Origin: Piscicola geometra
Taxonomy: Eukaryota; Annelida; Clitellata; Hirudinida; Piscicolidae
Length of the DNA: 64,000 nt
NCBI GenBank assembly: GCA_943735955.1
Contig: OX030968.1
Location: 3,205,843-3,269,842, forward strand
Reading direction: 5' to 3'
Positions within the stretch are counted from its first letter, which is position 1; each line of letters begins with the position of its first letter. Below are positions 35,719 through 47,709 of this stretch, piece by piece. The notes under the pieces are model-generated. The model was not told where the DNA came from, searched no databases, and worked only from the letters and a program-made list of their open reading frames with translations. The translations under genes were made by a program, and so were the position numbers.

Positions 35719-37351
35719 ATGGAAGTTTGTTGGTCACCCCTACACGACGACAAGTTCTACAGCCTTGGAACCAATCTCACCCTCTACAAAATCTACAAAT
35801 CACGTCTGCCCACCTCCAATTATGAAGTGCAGGAGAAAGGTAGTTATTATGGAATACAACACTGTATTGATCATTAATAAATAACTGATTAATAAAAGCT
35901 CTAATAACGAAATTGAATCGATTTTATTATTTACTTTGAGACATGAGGTTGTCAGATGAGACGCAGGCGAGCCTCACATGCACCAGGAACGATGTGCACT
36001 ACAGGGTGATGGTGATGATGATGATGATGTTTGTTTAATATGTGCCTCTTCCTGTTGTCATTTCAAGTTAATCTGTACACTTCAGTATTTGTACACTATG
36101 CTATACAATTAGGGGTCAAATAGGATTTAATGAGATTAGATCATACCACTTAATCCTAAATAGGACCTTCATAAATAAGCATCTCTTAAAGACTAAATTA
36201 GATTAGATTAGACTAATTAATCTTGAATAGGAAAATCAGGATTAATTGTCCCTCACAGTGTGTAGCGTGGAGACCTCACCCCGACCCAGACCACCTCTTG
36301 GCAATCGGTTTCAACAATGGAAAAGTTCTCCTGTCCATGTGATTTCCCAGTCCTTGCTGAATTGCATTAATGCGTGTATCCATTCAATACCAATCTATCG
36401 ATTTATTCCAACCCATTCATCCATCCATCCATTTATCTATCCAATCCATCTACCAATCAATTGATCATATCCATCGACCTATCCATCCATCAAACCATTC
36501 ATCCATCCATCCATCCATCCATTCTCAATAGTTTTGGCAAGGGTGCCTCTTCAGACTCCCATGGCATTTCGGGATCCGAATTCAGTGAGTCATGGATGAA
36601 AAGATTTAAAAATGGATGGATGGATAGACAGATAGACAAATGAGTGGATGGATAGTTCAACAGGCAGATAGATAGACAAATGGATGGATGGATGGACGAA
36701 TAGGAGAATGCATCATGCTACCACCGCCACCATCACGGCAGACTTGAAACACCAGCGCCCATGCAACTATCTGGAGTGGAACAGACAAGAGCCTTTCCTG
36801 GTCAGTTTCCACATGCACCATTCACACATACATCCATCCATTCATCCATCCATTCATTCATTCATATATTCATCCATCCATATATCCTTCCATCCATATA
36901 TCCATCCATTTTTCAATACAATGTAATGAAAACATTATAATTGACTTAATTCCAATTAAATTGAAAATCACCATTCTCAACAACACTCGCAACAACAGTT
37001 AGCGCAGGTGACTGAGAAACTGAAGACGGACGGTTGCATAGCCATATGGGACGTCCGCTACCCCAACAACCAGACAGACGGCCACAAACTCGTCCCCCAC
37101 ACCACCACCTCTTCCGCTGACAGCACCCCCTCTCTCAACTACAGCAGACCCTACATGGAAATCGGTCGGTTGGTTGCTCTATTGGTTGATGTGTTAAATA
37201 AACATCATCATCATCCTCATCTATTGACTGATATGAATAAATACTTTGGATTTTTAATAAGTAATCATTATAATTGTTGTTTTGATTAGAATTATCGTTA
37301 TCATCATCACCCCACTACCACCACCCCCATCATCACCCCCATCATCACCCC

Positions 37352-37383
<32 letters not shown>

Positions 37384-39197
37384 GGAGTAAATGAGTCTTG
37401 TTCTTCCTTCTCTTGGTTGCACTTGAACGCACGCTCGTTCGCTTGCGGCATGAACCTCAAGAACCTGCGCATCTACGACATCCGAAGTGCTTCTTCTTCT
37501 TTCATTCATTCCTATTCTTTTATTAATAATAATATTTATAATTATTGTTCTTTTTTAACATGATTTTTTAGTTATAATTAGGATCATGGATTAAAGAAAA
37601 GGGAGGGAAAGCGCATAGATGAATGTTTGAGTGGATTGTAAAAATGAATAAATTAAAAAGAGCATAAATTAACTAATATAATTATTTATTAATATATACA
37701 AAAATAATTAACAATAATTCACACATGCATGCATGCACCATTCATACACACATGCATGCATGCACCATTCATACACACATGCATGCATGCACCATTCATA
37801 CACACATGCATGCATGCACCATTCATACACACATGCATGCATGAACCATTCATACACACATGCATGCATGCACCATTCATACACACATGCATGCATGCAC
37901 CATTCATACACACATGCATGCATGAACCATTCATACACACATGCATGCATGCACCATTCATACACACATGCATGCATGAACCATTCATACACACATGCAT
38001 GCATGCACCATTCATACACACATGCATGCATGCACCATTCATACACACATGCATGCATGAACCATTCATACACACATGCATGCATGCACCATTCATACAC
38101 ACATGCATGCATGCACCATTCATACACACATGCATGCATGCACCATTCATACACACATGCATGCATGCACCATTCATACACACATGCATGCATGCACCAT
38201 TCATACACACATGCATGCATGCACACAGGTCCGGTGGAGCATTCCAAAGCGCAACACTCCACCTCCACCAGAGCCATCAACCTCATCACCACCAACCCCT
38301 TCTCCCCCCACCAACTAGCTTCCGTTTACGAGGTATGGATGGGTGAATGATGGATGGATGGATGGATGGATGAGTGATGAATGTTGAGTAGATAGATGGG
38401 TGTATTGATAGAGAAGGGATGGTAAATAGATGGATGGATGACAGATGGATAGTGGATGGATAGTTGATGGATGGATGAAGATGGCTCAATGTAAAAACAC
38501 TACCCTCCACAGAACCAGCTGTTCTTCTGGGATATACGAAAATTCAATGAGGCTATATCCTTCCACAGCAATTATATCATCCAACCTATTAATTTATCCA
38601 CTTATTGATTTATCCACTTATTAATTTATCCACTCATTCATTTATCTACTCATTCATCCATCCACTACTTAGTTTATGTATTAATTAATTTATCCATTAA
38701 TTCATTCATTTATCTATTTATTCTTTCATTCACAATTGGATCCATCAATCCATCCATCAACGATTATTCCTTGACTGCTCAGCACTATGACTCAATCGTT
38801 GAGAAGATGAATTTCTCCAGAATCTCTTGGTGTCCCAGCAAGTCTGTCATCCATCCATCCATCCATCTACTCATCCATCCATCTACCCATCCATCCATCC
38901 ACTCATCCATCCATCCATTCACATATCCATCCGCCTATCCATCTATCTATTTATATATCCCTTCATCCGTCCATCCATCCATTCATCCATCCATCCATCC
39001 CTTTGTCCATCCATCCATCCATCCATACATCCATCCCTGTGTCCATCCATCCATCCATCCATCCATACATGCACAGGCCATCCATCCATCCATCCATCCA
39101 TACATCCACAGGCCATCCCTGCTTGCATGCTCCTTCGTCGATGCACCCATCCTTAAACTACTCGACATGTCACGATCCACACGTATGAGGACGATGA

Positions 39198-39231
<34 letters not shown>

Positions 39232-41178
39232 GATGATGATGATGGCGATGGTGATGATGGTGGTTATGATGATGATGATTACAGCTGGGGAAATCAAGGA
39301 GAGATACAAGAATGAGAAGATTCTCAGACGTAAGTGAGGTTGTTGGTGTTGTTTACTTCTTATGTGTCTTCAAAACACGTTGAAGAAACATCATATTGTT
39401 TGCAATGTCAAAAAGTTATTTTTAATCCATCAAATTATCTTTTTGTCCATCCATTCATCCATCCACTCACAAATTCATCGCACCACCCATTCATCTACCC
39501 TACCCATCCCACCCCCCCCCCAGCAACTCTATCCATCCCACCCCCAGCAACTCTATCCGACTGCCTGGAGGATGGCATATCCCACTTCTGTTGGCACCCT
39601 AGCCAGCCCTGTCGCCTTCTCATAGCAACCACATCTGGTCGCATCACGGACTTCACCGCCAACAACCGTATGGCGATGGTTGGTTGGATGGTTGGTTGGA
39701 TGGTTGGTTGGATGGTTGGTTGGATGGTTGGTTGGATGGTTGGTTGGTTGGATGGTTGGTTGGATGGTTGGTTGGATGGTTGGTTGGATGGTTGGTTGGA
39801 TGGTTGGTTGGATGGTTGGTTGGATGGTTGGTTGGATGGTTGGTTGGATGGTTGGTTGGATGGTTGGTTGGATGGTTGGTTGGATGGTTGGTTGGTTGGA
39901 TGGTTGGTTGGATGGTTGGTTGGTTGGATGGTTGTTTGTATGGTTGGGTGGTTGGATGTTTGGTTGGATGGTTGGTTGGATGGTTGGTTGGATGGTTGGT
40001 TGGATGGTTGGTTGGATGGCTGGTTGGATGGTTGGTTGGATGGTTGGTTGGATGGTTGGTTGGATGGTTGGTTGGATGGTTGGTTGGATGGTTGGTTGGA
40101 TGGTTGGTTGGATGGTTGGTTGGATGGTTGGTTGGATGGTTGGTTGGATGGTTGGTTGGATGGTTGGTTGGATGGTTGGTTGGATGGTTGGTTGGATGGT
40201 TGGTTGGATGGTTGGATGGTTGGTTGGATGGTTGGTTGGTTGGATGGTTGTTTGTATGGTTGGGTGGTTGGATGTTTGGTTGGATGGTTGGTTGGATGGT
40301 TGTTTGTATGGTTGGGTGGTTGGGTGGATAGTTGGGTGGTTGGTTGGTTGGATGGTTGGTTGGATGGTTGGTTGATTGGGTGGTTGGTTGGATGGTTGTT
40401 TGTATGGTTGGGTGGTTGGGTGGATAGTTGGGTGGTTGGTTGGTTGGATGGTTGGTTGGATGGTTGGTTGATTGGGTGGTTGGTTGGATGGTTGTTTGTA
40501 TGGTTGGGTGGTTGGGTGGATAGTTGGGTGGTTGGTTGGTTGGATGGTTGGTTGATTGGGTGGTTGGGTGGATAGTTGGATGGTTGGTTGTTTGGTCATG
40601 GTTGATAGTAGATGGCGTTTTTGTAAATACTACTATTACTACTATTAGTATTATTATTATTATTATTAATTATTATTATTATTATTATTAATAATACTGC
40701 TAACAATAATAACATTGAAAACAAGGCGTGGTCACCTGACCTGACGCTTACTTGCAGCGCCAACAAGGACGTCTTTGTGGGCGTGGCTTCTTCCGCTCAG
40801 TTGTTAGATGACGTGTCAGTCAAAGTAAGGAGGAGGGCCATTAAACAGTATGGAATTAAGGTGGGTGGAGGGAGGGGGATGAGGTAGGGGTGGTAGGCAT
40901 GATAATAATGAAAATGAAGATGTTTATGTTGATTCTTATTCTTTTTATTATTATCATTATCATCATCATCATCATTATTATCATCATCATCATCAACATC
41001 ATCATAATCAACTTCATTATTATTATTATCATCATCATCATCATCATCATCACATCATCATCATAATCATAATCATCATCATCATCATCATCACATCATC
41101 ATCATAATCATCATCATCATCATTATTATTATCTTCATTATTATTATCTTCATTATTATTATCATCATTATTATTATC

Positions 41179-41218
<40 letters not shown>

Positions 41219-44200
41219 CATCATCATCATAATCATCATCATCATCATCATCATCATCACATCATCATCATAATCATCATCATCATCATTATTATTATCT
41301 TCATTATAATAGCAGCTTGCACATAGAAGCACAACCACTGAAACAGCAAAAGACGATCCAGAATCTGGCTTGTGTACAGGCAGATGCTAGACTTACTGTC
41401 ATTTGGAGCTGGCTATCATATATCCTTTTTTAATTCATAATAATAATAATAAAGATTATCATCATAGTCATCATCATCACCACCATCATCATCATCTATA
41501 TCATTATCATCATCATCTCCCATCCTTTTTTAAACTTTATTGTCTCTCATTTGCTTCATTGTTTTCATTGACCGACATACCCACCAATCAAACCCGAGCA
41601 CCACCCCCTTCCCGTCCAATCATTCTCCTCCATCGATTCTTCCTCCTTTCCAATTGGCCAATCAGTGCTCAAGAACAACAGTTGCGCCATTTTGCCCACC
41701 TCTGATTTGATGACGGCTTCCCACCACCTCACCCTCACGCCCGCCTTCAGCCACAACCACTCGCTGCCCCAGTCGCCCACCGTGCCCCACCTTTCCAACC
41801 TGCCCCCACAAGCCACCACGCCATTGGTCCATGCTCATCATGGTCTCTATGTTATGTTATTTATTTTTTCGCATTTTAATCAAAATATATAATAATGCAT
41901 AAACAGAATTTGAGAAAATAGACGTGTTGTAATCAAGATATAAATAAAAACATAAACAGAATTAATAAAATAACAAAAATATTAACAACAACACTAACAA
42001 CAACTCCACAGTTTCGCAAGCAGGTCTTCTCCACACTCCTCTCATCATCCCAAACAACAACAGCACCACCAACACTCTTCCATCCAGCCTTTCCACTCGT
42101 CTATCGGGTGTTCTAAACCTATTTCACCGACCCTCACAACCCTCCTCCCGCTCACTACAGACTACACTGGTTTCTCTAGACTGGCTGACCGGTCAATCGC
42201 TTGTCACTCCCGTTCGAGAATATCCAACCCAAGCTGCCAAGGCGAGAAATCAAGTGTACAGCAGTGCTGAGAGGTTTGATGTGCTGTGTTGTGGTGAGGC
42301 TTTTGTGTGCTTCTTTTTTCACCGTTGTTTCAATCTTTGGTGAAGTTTTTAGTTTCAGCATATTATTTCTTTTTATTGTAAGATTTATCATTATCATCAC
42401 AATCATCATCATCATCATTACCATCATCATTGTTCTCATAATCATCATCGTCATCATCACCATCATCATCATTGTCGTACACCTCAAGAACACTTGCCTT
42501 GGAGTTGTGTGGCTGGAAAGTGGCAGGTGACCATTCCAGCATGGCCATCGTTGACAGGTGATAATGATGATGATTATGAAAACGATGATGATGTTGATGG
42601 TCATGATGATAATATTGACTATGATGAGGATGAGGATGATGACGACGATCATGATGATGATGATGCTAGACTGGAGACAGAGGGAGATGTGACGAGGGCT
42701 GCTGCTATAAGCGTCTTCAGCATCCGATTGAACAGGGCGCTTAATGTCCTGAGGGAGAGGAGTGGTCAAGCAGGTTGGTGATGGTGGGGCGGGGGGGGGG
42801 GGGGTTAGTGTGTTCAAGTTGCCAGTAGTGGGAAGAATGATGATGGAATGGGTGTTGAAGATGCGATGGTTTGGAATAGCTAAAAGTAAATGGATTTGAT
42901 AAAATACTAATAACAACTTGAACAAAAATAATAATATTTCACCCTCGCTCTACCATACCTCCAAGCCCTTTAACCCCCCTTCCAAACACACACAAACACA
43001 CACACACACAAACACACACACATACACACACAGGCGGTGATTTGAACCTGGTTGCCATGGCATTAGCAGGCTTCCTTGGCAACAACGACAACACTGGATG
43101 GAACTGCTGGGCTGAGATGTGTGTCCAACTTAATCCCACTCTAGATAATGCCTATCTAAGGGTGCGTGGAGGGATGTTTGGGGGGGGTTTGTTTTAGAGT
43201 GGGGTTTTGGTTGTGTATTTTTGTGAACTTTTTTCTACTACTACTACCATAACACTAATTCTACTGCTACAACCACTACCAATACTACTACTAGCATGCC
43301 AACAGCCACTACCACCACCAGTACTATCATCATCGTTACCATTTCAACTACTACTAGCATCACTACCAACTCAACTACTACTACCATCACCGCCATTCGT
43401 CAGGCACTGTTTTCCTTCTTAACGTCCGATGACTACGACAGCATTCTAGTTAGTTCCATATTACTTCCTATATTTATTATTATTATTTTTTATTTTTTCT
43501 TTGTTTAGACTTCAATCTATTATTACTTTATTCTTGATCTGCCATTCCTTCATTTTTTTCTTTATCTGTCATTCCTTTATTTATTCTTAATCTTCAATTC
43601 CTTCATTCATTCATTTAGTTATACAACCTTTTCTTCATTTTCCTCTCTCTCTCTCACCCAATCAGAGCGATAACAAACTCGAGCTCACTGACAGAATCGC
43701 TTTCGCATGTCTGCACCTATCAGACAAAATGGTGGAGTTTATCATGATTGAATCATCATTATCATCACAATGATTAACCCATCATTATCATCAACACCAT
43801 CATCATCAAATCCATCCCATCATCATCATCATCATCACCACTCCATAGTTGCTTGACTTTCTGGAAAGACAGAGTGACAGGTACACGCAAGAGGGTAACC
43901 CCGAAGGACTCATCCTCACTGGTATCATCATCATCATTATCATCATCATTCTCCTCCTCATCGCCATCATCATCAATAAACCATATCACATCCCTACAAC
44001 TCCATCTTCCCATTCCATCACTACAACTCCATCCCATCACTCCATCCCATCCCATCACACCCATCACTCCTCCTTCCCATCCTACAGGTTTCACAGACAA
44101 CGGCATTCGGCTGCTAGGCAACTATGTAGACAGGACGTGTGACCTCCAATCAGCTGTGCTGCTGCTGCTGCAGGCGATGCCAGAGGTAGAGCAGCTGCGT

Positions 44201-45498
44201 GGTAGTAGGCAGCTGGATGAGTGGGTGGAGGAGTATAGGGAGCTGCTGGATAGAATGGGACTGTGGATGGAGAGGTGGGTTGGGTTGGGTGGTGAAGGGG
44301 TTGGTGGATGGGGGGGGGGGGGGGGGTTGAATGAAGAGGTGGGTGTGGGGGAAAGGGGTTGGATGGACAAGGGTGGTGTGGGGAGTCAAAGATGTGGGTG
44401 GTAAAGGGATGGGAGAGGGAGGATGGAGAGATGGGTGGTAAAGGATGGAATGATGGATAGGGTAGGTTAGAAAAGCGGGCTGAGGAGGATGGAGGATGGA
44501 TAGATGGGTGGAGGAAGTAAGTGGTCGATGGAGTGCTTGTGGAAGTTTAATTCATGAAGAGAAGAAGAGGGATGATGATACTTGACCACTCCAGGGCAGA
44601 ATTTGACGTTTTCAGGATGAGGGTCAAGGAAACCAAAGAGAGAACCAGACAGGTTGCATGAGTTGCTGCTTTTGTTGATTTCAACTTTTGTGGCCACTCA
44701 TCTTCTTTGGGAATCTATATGAACCTCATTTTAAGATGAGTCAGGCTAACTACCTCTTGTATCTCGAACACTCCACTTCAATCCACTCCACCTCACTCCA
44801 TTCCCTCATTCCACCTCCAGATCCACATCAGTTGCACCTTCTGCAACAAACCAATCGTCATCGACAACAGCAACACTCGCGCCAAAACTACTTCCAATAA
44901 TGTCGGAGGTCTAGTCAAACCCAGGGTTCGTCTAACTTCAGCAATATTAATAAAAATAATGGAGAATAATTCAATAATGGATTCGCTCAATCATTTCGCC
45001 TGCATATTTCAAGAAATCTTACCCAATTCACAAAATATTCCTCTCACCACAACTACACCACCTATCTTCACAGAGTCTATAAGCAATCCCCTTCCTCACT
45101 CTCCTCCACAAATACACACACCTCACAGATGCAGAGTTGTCCGCACTGTCGCAAGCCACTGCCTCGTTGTTCGGTCTGCATGCTCTTTATGGGCACCGCC
45201 TCAGGCATCGCATGTCCCCGCAACTACAAGGGTGAGCCTCGTTGAATCCACTTCGTTTTTTTCAAGCAGAACTCAATCGAGTACTTCTACTACTTAGATT
45301 ATTAATGATTTTATTAGTACTACTATCACTACAACTACTACTACTACAACTACTACTACAACTACTACTACTACCACTACAACTACTACTACTACTACTA
45401 CTACAACTACTACTACTACCACTACTACTACTACTACCACTACTACTACTACTACTAATACTACTACAACTACTACTACTACTACTACAACTACTACT

Positions 45499-45574
<76 letters not shown>

Positions 45575-46152
45575 TCACGATGACTGCAGCGACGGTGAAG
45601 CGGGAAAAAAAGTTGTCTCGCATCGGAGACTGGTTCACGTGGTGTCAGCGGTGCCTGCACGGAGGCCATGCTGGTCACATGATGGAGTGGTTCAAGTGAG
45701 TGTTCGATTAGATTCATCGGCGGGATTCTATTTAATTAATTAATGCTCTTAAATTAGTAGTATTAATTTAATTAGATTAATGAGCGAACCTGTTATTGAC
45801 ATGGTTTATAAATATCTCCAAATGTTCTTGAATACAACGTAATTAATAATAATAAATTGATTTAATGTAAGTCATCATCACCATGACGACAACCACTAGA
45901 TGCAGGACAGTCTGTCCGATCTCAGGCTGCAACTGCCGATGCGAGCAACTGGACAACTTCAGCAAGAGTGACCTCGTGACCCGAAAAGTCGGTGATGATG
46001 ACGACCACGACAACAACGTCAACAACAACGACCACAAAAACGCCAACAACAGCAGCAACTACAACAAAAGTGCCCTTTCGACTAGTGGCACTGGTAGTGG
46101 TGGCAAGCAGGGATTGAGCAGTAGTGGTGGTGAAGTGGAGAGGCTAAAGTGA
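35719..46152 (+). CDS. MIOS: MIOS/Mio, WD40 and zinc-binding subunit of GATOR2
   Basis: Within GATOR2, MIOS activates mTORC1 at lysosomes by opposing GATOR1. Exons: 35719-35839, 35941-36005, 36259-36338, 36532-36584, 36742-36800, 36999-37164, 37385-37486, 38229-38332, 38513-38551, 38783-38841, 39112-39182, 39285-39329, 39548-39678, 40726-40883, 41316-41419, 41585-41842, 42012-42273, 42489-42557, 42670-42773, 43034-43161, 43404-43448, 43666-43731, 43849-43921, 44088-44274, 44595-44652, 44821-44925, 45129-45231, 45590-45695, 45900-46152. They give about 1,057 residues (human 875). WD40 repeats: [74 protein letters not shown]. Helical middle: [38 protein letters not shown]-terminal zinc domain: [61 protein letters not shown]. 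Less certain: exon 9 GC donor, exon 14 end, AT-AC intron between 41419 and 41585. Confidence 0.93.
37721..38227. repeat. 27-bp minisatellite, about 18 copies, ending at a MIOS acceptor
   Basis: Unit acacatgcatgcatgcacca plus ttcatac, with a G-to-A variant (atgaacc) in some copies. The last unit runs into the acceptor (gcacacag at 38221-38228). Because 27 is a multiple of three, every frame can stay open; the long ORFs here on both strands are artefacts. Confidence 0.95.
38846..39075. repeat. (ATCC)n tract in MIOS intron
   Basis: Tetranucleotide ATCC with CATA and TTCA interruptions between exons 10 and 11. Similar ATCC/GGAT tracts flank exons 4, 5, 9 and 10 (36410-36530, 36830-36915, 38340-38480). 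Confidence 0.9.
39679..40595. repeat. 12-bp GGTTGGTTGGAT satellite starting at a MIOS donor
   Basis: About 75 units of GGTTGGTTGGAT in the intron after exon 13. The array begins at the splice donor itself (ATG|gttggttgg), so each unit repeats the donor context. Higher-order variants with GTTTGTATGG and GGGTGGTTGG recur at 39940, 40245, 40295, 40385 and 40485. Long open frames across it are artefacts. Confidence 0.95.
40930..41312. repeat. (ATC)/(ATT) composite array in MIOS intron
   Basis: ATC triplets with regularly spaced ACATCATCATCATAATC blocks (41053, 41090, 41217, 41258) and ATTATTATCTTC blocks, up to the acceptor of exon 15. Confidence 0.9.
41420..41584 (+). other. Probable U12-type (AT-AC) intron in MIOS
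   Basis: The exon encoding [11 protein letters not shown] has no usable GT donor after the conserved Trp. At 41420 the sequence ATATCCTTTT matches the U12 AT-AC donor consensus exactly. Upstream of an AC at 41583-41584 lies TTCATTGACC (9 of 10 to the branch-site consensus TTCCTTRACY), with about 13 nt from branch adenosine to intron end. Phases join at both sides. An AG at 41664-41665 in the same phase is an alternative end. Confidence 0.6.
45290..45577. repeat. (ACT)n array in MIOS intron
   Basis: ACT/ACA/ACC triplets filling the intron between exons 45231 and 45590, ending in CACCACCACTATCACG just before the acceptor. Poly-Leu, poly-Val and poly-Ser frames are artefacts. Confidence 0.93.
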
Positions 46153-47380
46153 TTGGCTGGGAGACCTGAAAAGCTGGAACAAATTTCCTAAGTCCAATAT
46201 GCCCCTAGGGATGTGTTTTCGTATGCGTCTTACCAACCAAGTTTGCATCACCACTTTCGGAGCAATAGGATTAAGTGGTTGAATTTTGTATTTTAGTTCA
46301 TTCTTTCATCTGGTGTGGGTGTGCTTTGAAAGTTTCGTTTTATAAGATGTAATTGTATAAGTTGGATTTACAGTTGAGGAATGCTACATGGATTGCACCA
46401 TGATGATGATGATGATGGTGGTGTGATAATGATGACTATTGAGAAGATAGTCTTAGAAAGTTAGTCCATAGTACTTCTAGACCACTTAAACATTAAAAAT
46501 TAACTCAACGCTATAGAACTGTCTCCTAAATTCAATCAGGACTTTGTAAAATTCATATACATTTGATCATAATCATCACCACCACCGTAATAAACCGCAT
46601 TTAGCCTAACTATAAATGAATCAAATCAGCGTTCGGTACATGCTTTTGCTTTCAAGTAATCTCAAACATCAAGGGCTTTTATGCATCATCATTATCATCA
46701 TCCTCATTACCATGGACCATCACGTCATCAATATCATCATCATCATGGAGCAGAGTACAGTTACTTGGAACTCTTGCCTGGAAAGGAGCTCTTGCGAGAC
46801 CTCTTGAGCAAGTCCCACGTTTCTTGAAGGGCTATTTGACTGTATTGAATGATGATGATGATGTCTATTTATAATGCGCTAGATGATATTTATAATAAGT
46901 ATTCCTATTATTTAGTTGTGATGTATGGCGTGAAAAAGGTGTTTGGTGTTGGTGATCCTTGTATTATAGCGTTCATGAGGTGTGGTGAGTGGTGTGGAAA
47001 TTCCAATGTTTCCAAGGTAACCGACCAGTCCACCACAAAGGATTCCTTTGGCACGCAGTTGGAGGTGGTTCTTAACTGACTCTCACCTAGTCCCAACGTC
47101 TGCAATGCTGGGGTGGAAGCAGGTTATGATACAATGTTTCAATGATACATATAAATTCTATTATAATTGAAATGTTTAATTTAGTTTTAGATAAGCAGAT
47201 CTAATAAATATTTATTAAAAGTTTGTAAAAAATATTTTCTTTTAAACTTTAAAAAAATACATTTAAAAAAAGAAGACAATAAAGAGCATAATAGGCACAC
47301 ACCAATGGCACACTTGTCCTTAGACAAACATCCTGTTTTGCTCGTGTCCAAGATGCCATACATCAACTAGGAAGAATTGA
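46153..47380. other. Region between convergent MIOS and RIIa-protein genes
   Basis: Probably the MIOS 3' UTR and flanking DNA. No gene recognised. A plus-strand AATAAA lies near 47278, and a minus-strand AATAAA (47213-47208) suits the small gene beyond. Short (ATG)n/(ATC)n patches occur at 46400-46420, 46680-46750 and 46850-46862. Confidence 0.5.
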
Positions 47381-47709
47381 TTACTTTCGATAGTGGTTAC
47401 CGAACATGTATTCAATCAAAAAAGTTGAAACCTCCAAGTCATTTTGACTGAACAGAGTGTGCTTGGTCATCTTTGAAATTTGTCTGGTTATGTAGCCGTA
47501 CGGATCTCCTGGTATTTCATATAAATGTATTTGGAAAAAAATTTGAATAGTTTATTTGGTTTTTAATTGAAAAGTTAAAACTTCCAACTCGGTTGTCTGT
47601 AAACCAGAAGCGCACAGAGATTCAAAAATAACTGCTCAATTTTGTGAGTTTCAAGGTACTCTTTCGCCAGTTTTATTTTTTCCCAATCCATATCTTCCAG
47701 CTTCGCCAT
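47381..47709 (-). CDS. Small RIIa/DPY-30-like dimerisation-docking domain protein, two exons
   Basis: Exon 47709-47589 starts with ATG in a CCAAAATGGCG context and exon 47508-47381 ends with TAA. The junction is in phase and gives 82 residues. The core YLETHKIEQLFLNLCALLVY followed by RQPRDPYGYI fits the RIIa/DPY-30 pattern, in which a short helix pair (YLxxHxIxxLFxxL...LLxxRPxDP) forms a dimer that binds amphipathic helices. Such small proteins are often ciliary or A-kinase-anchoring-type components in animals; that role is inference here. The C-terminal half (VSTFLIEYMFGNHYRK) is not familiar. An AATAAA lies 170 bp downstream. The gene is divergent from the sorting nexin 560 bp away. I cannot name the orthologue. 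Confidence 0.65.

Noticed and set aside
37721..38227. CRISPR-like direct repeats of 27 bp
   Set aside because: Units are contiguous with no unique spacers, and the context is a eukaryotic intron.
39334..40599. Long ORFs on both strands (Gly-Trp-Leu and Pro-Thr-Ile repeats)
   Set aside because: They read through a 12-bp satellite in a MIOS intron; the unit length keeps frames open automatically.
46616..47105. Short ORFs on both strands 3' of MIOS
   Set aside because: AT-rich, Ile-run or uncharacteristic peptides with no splice or family support; treated as 3' UTR.
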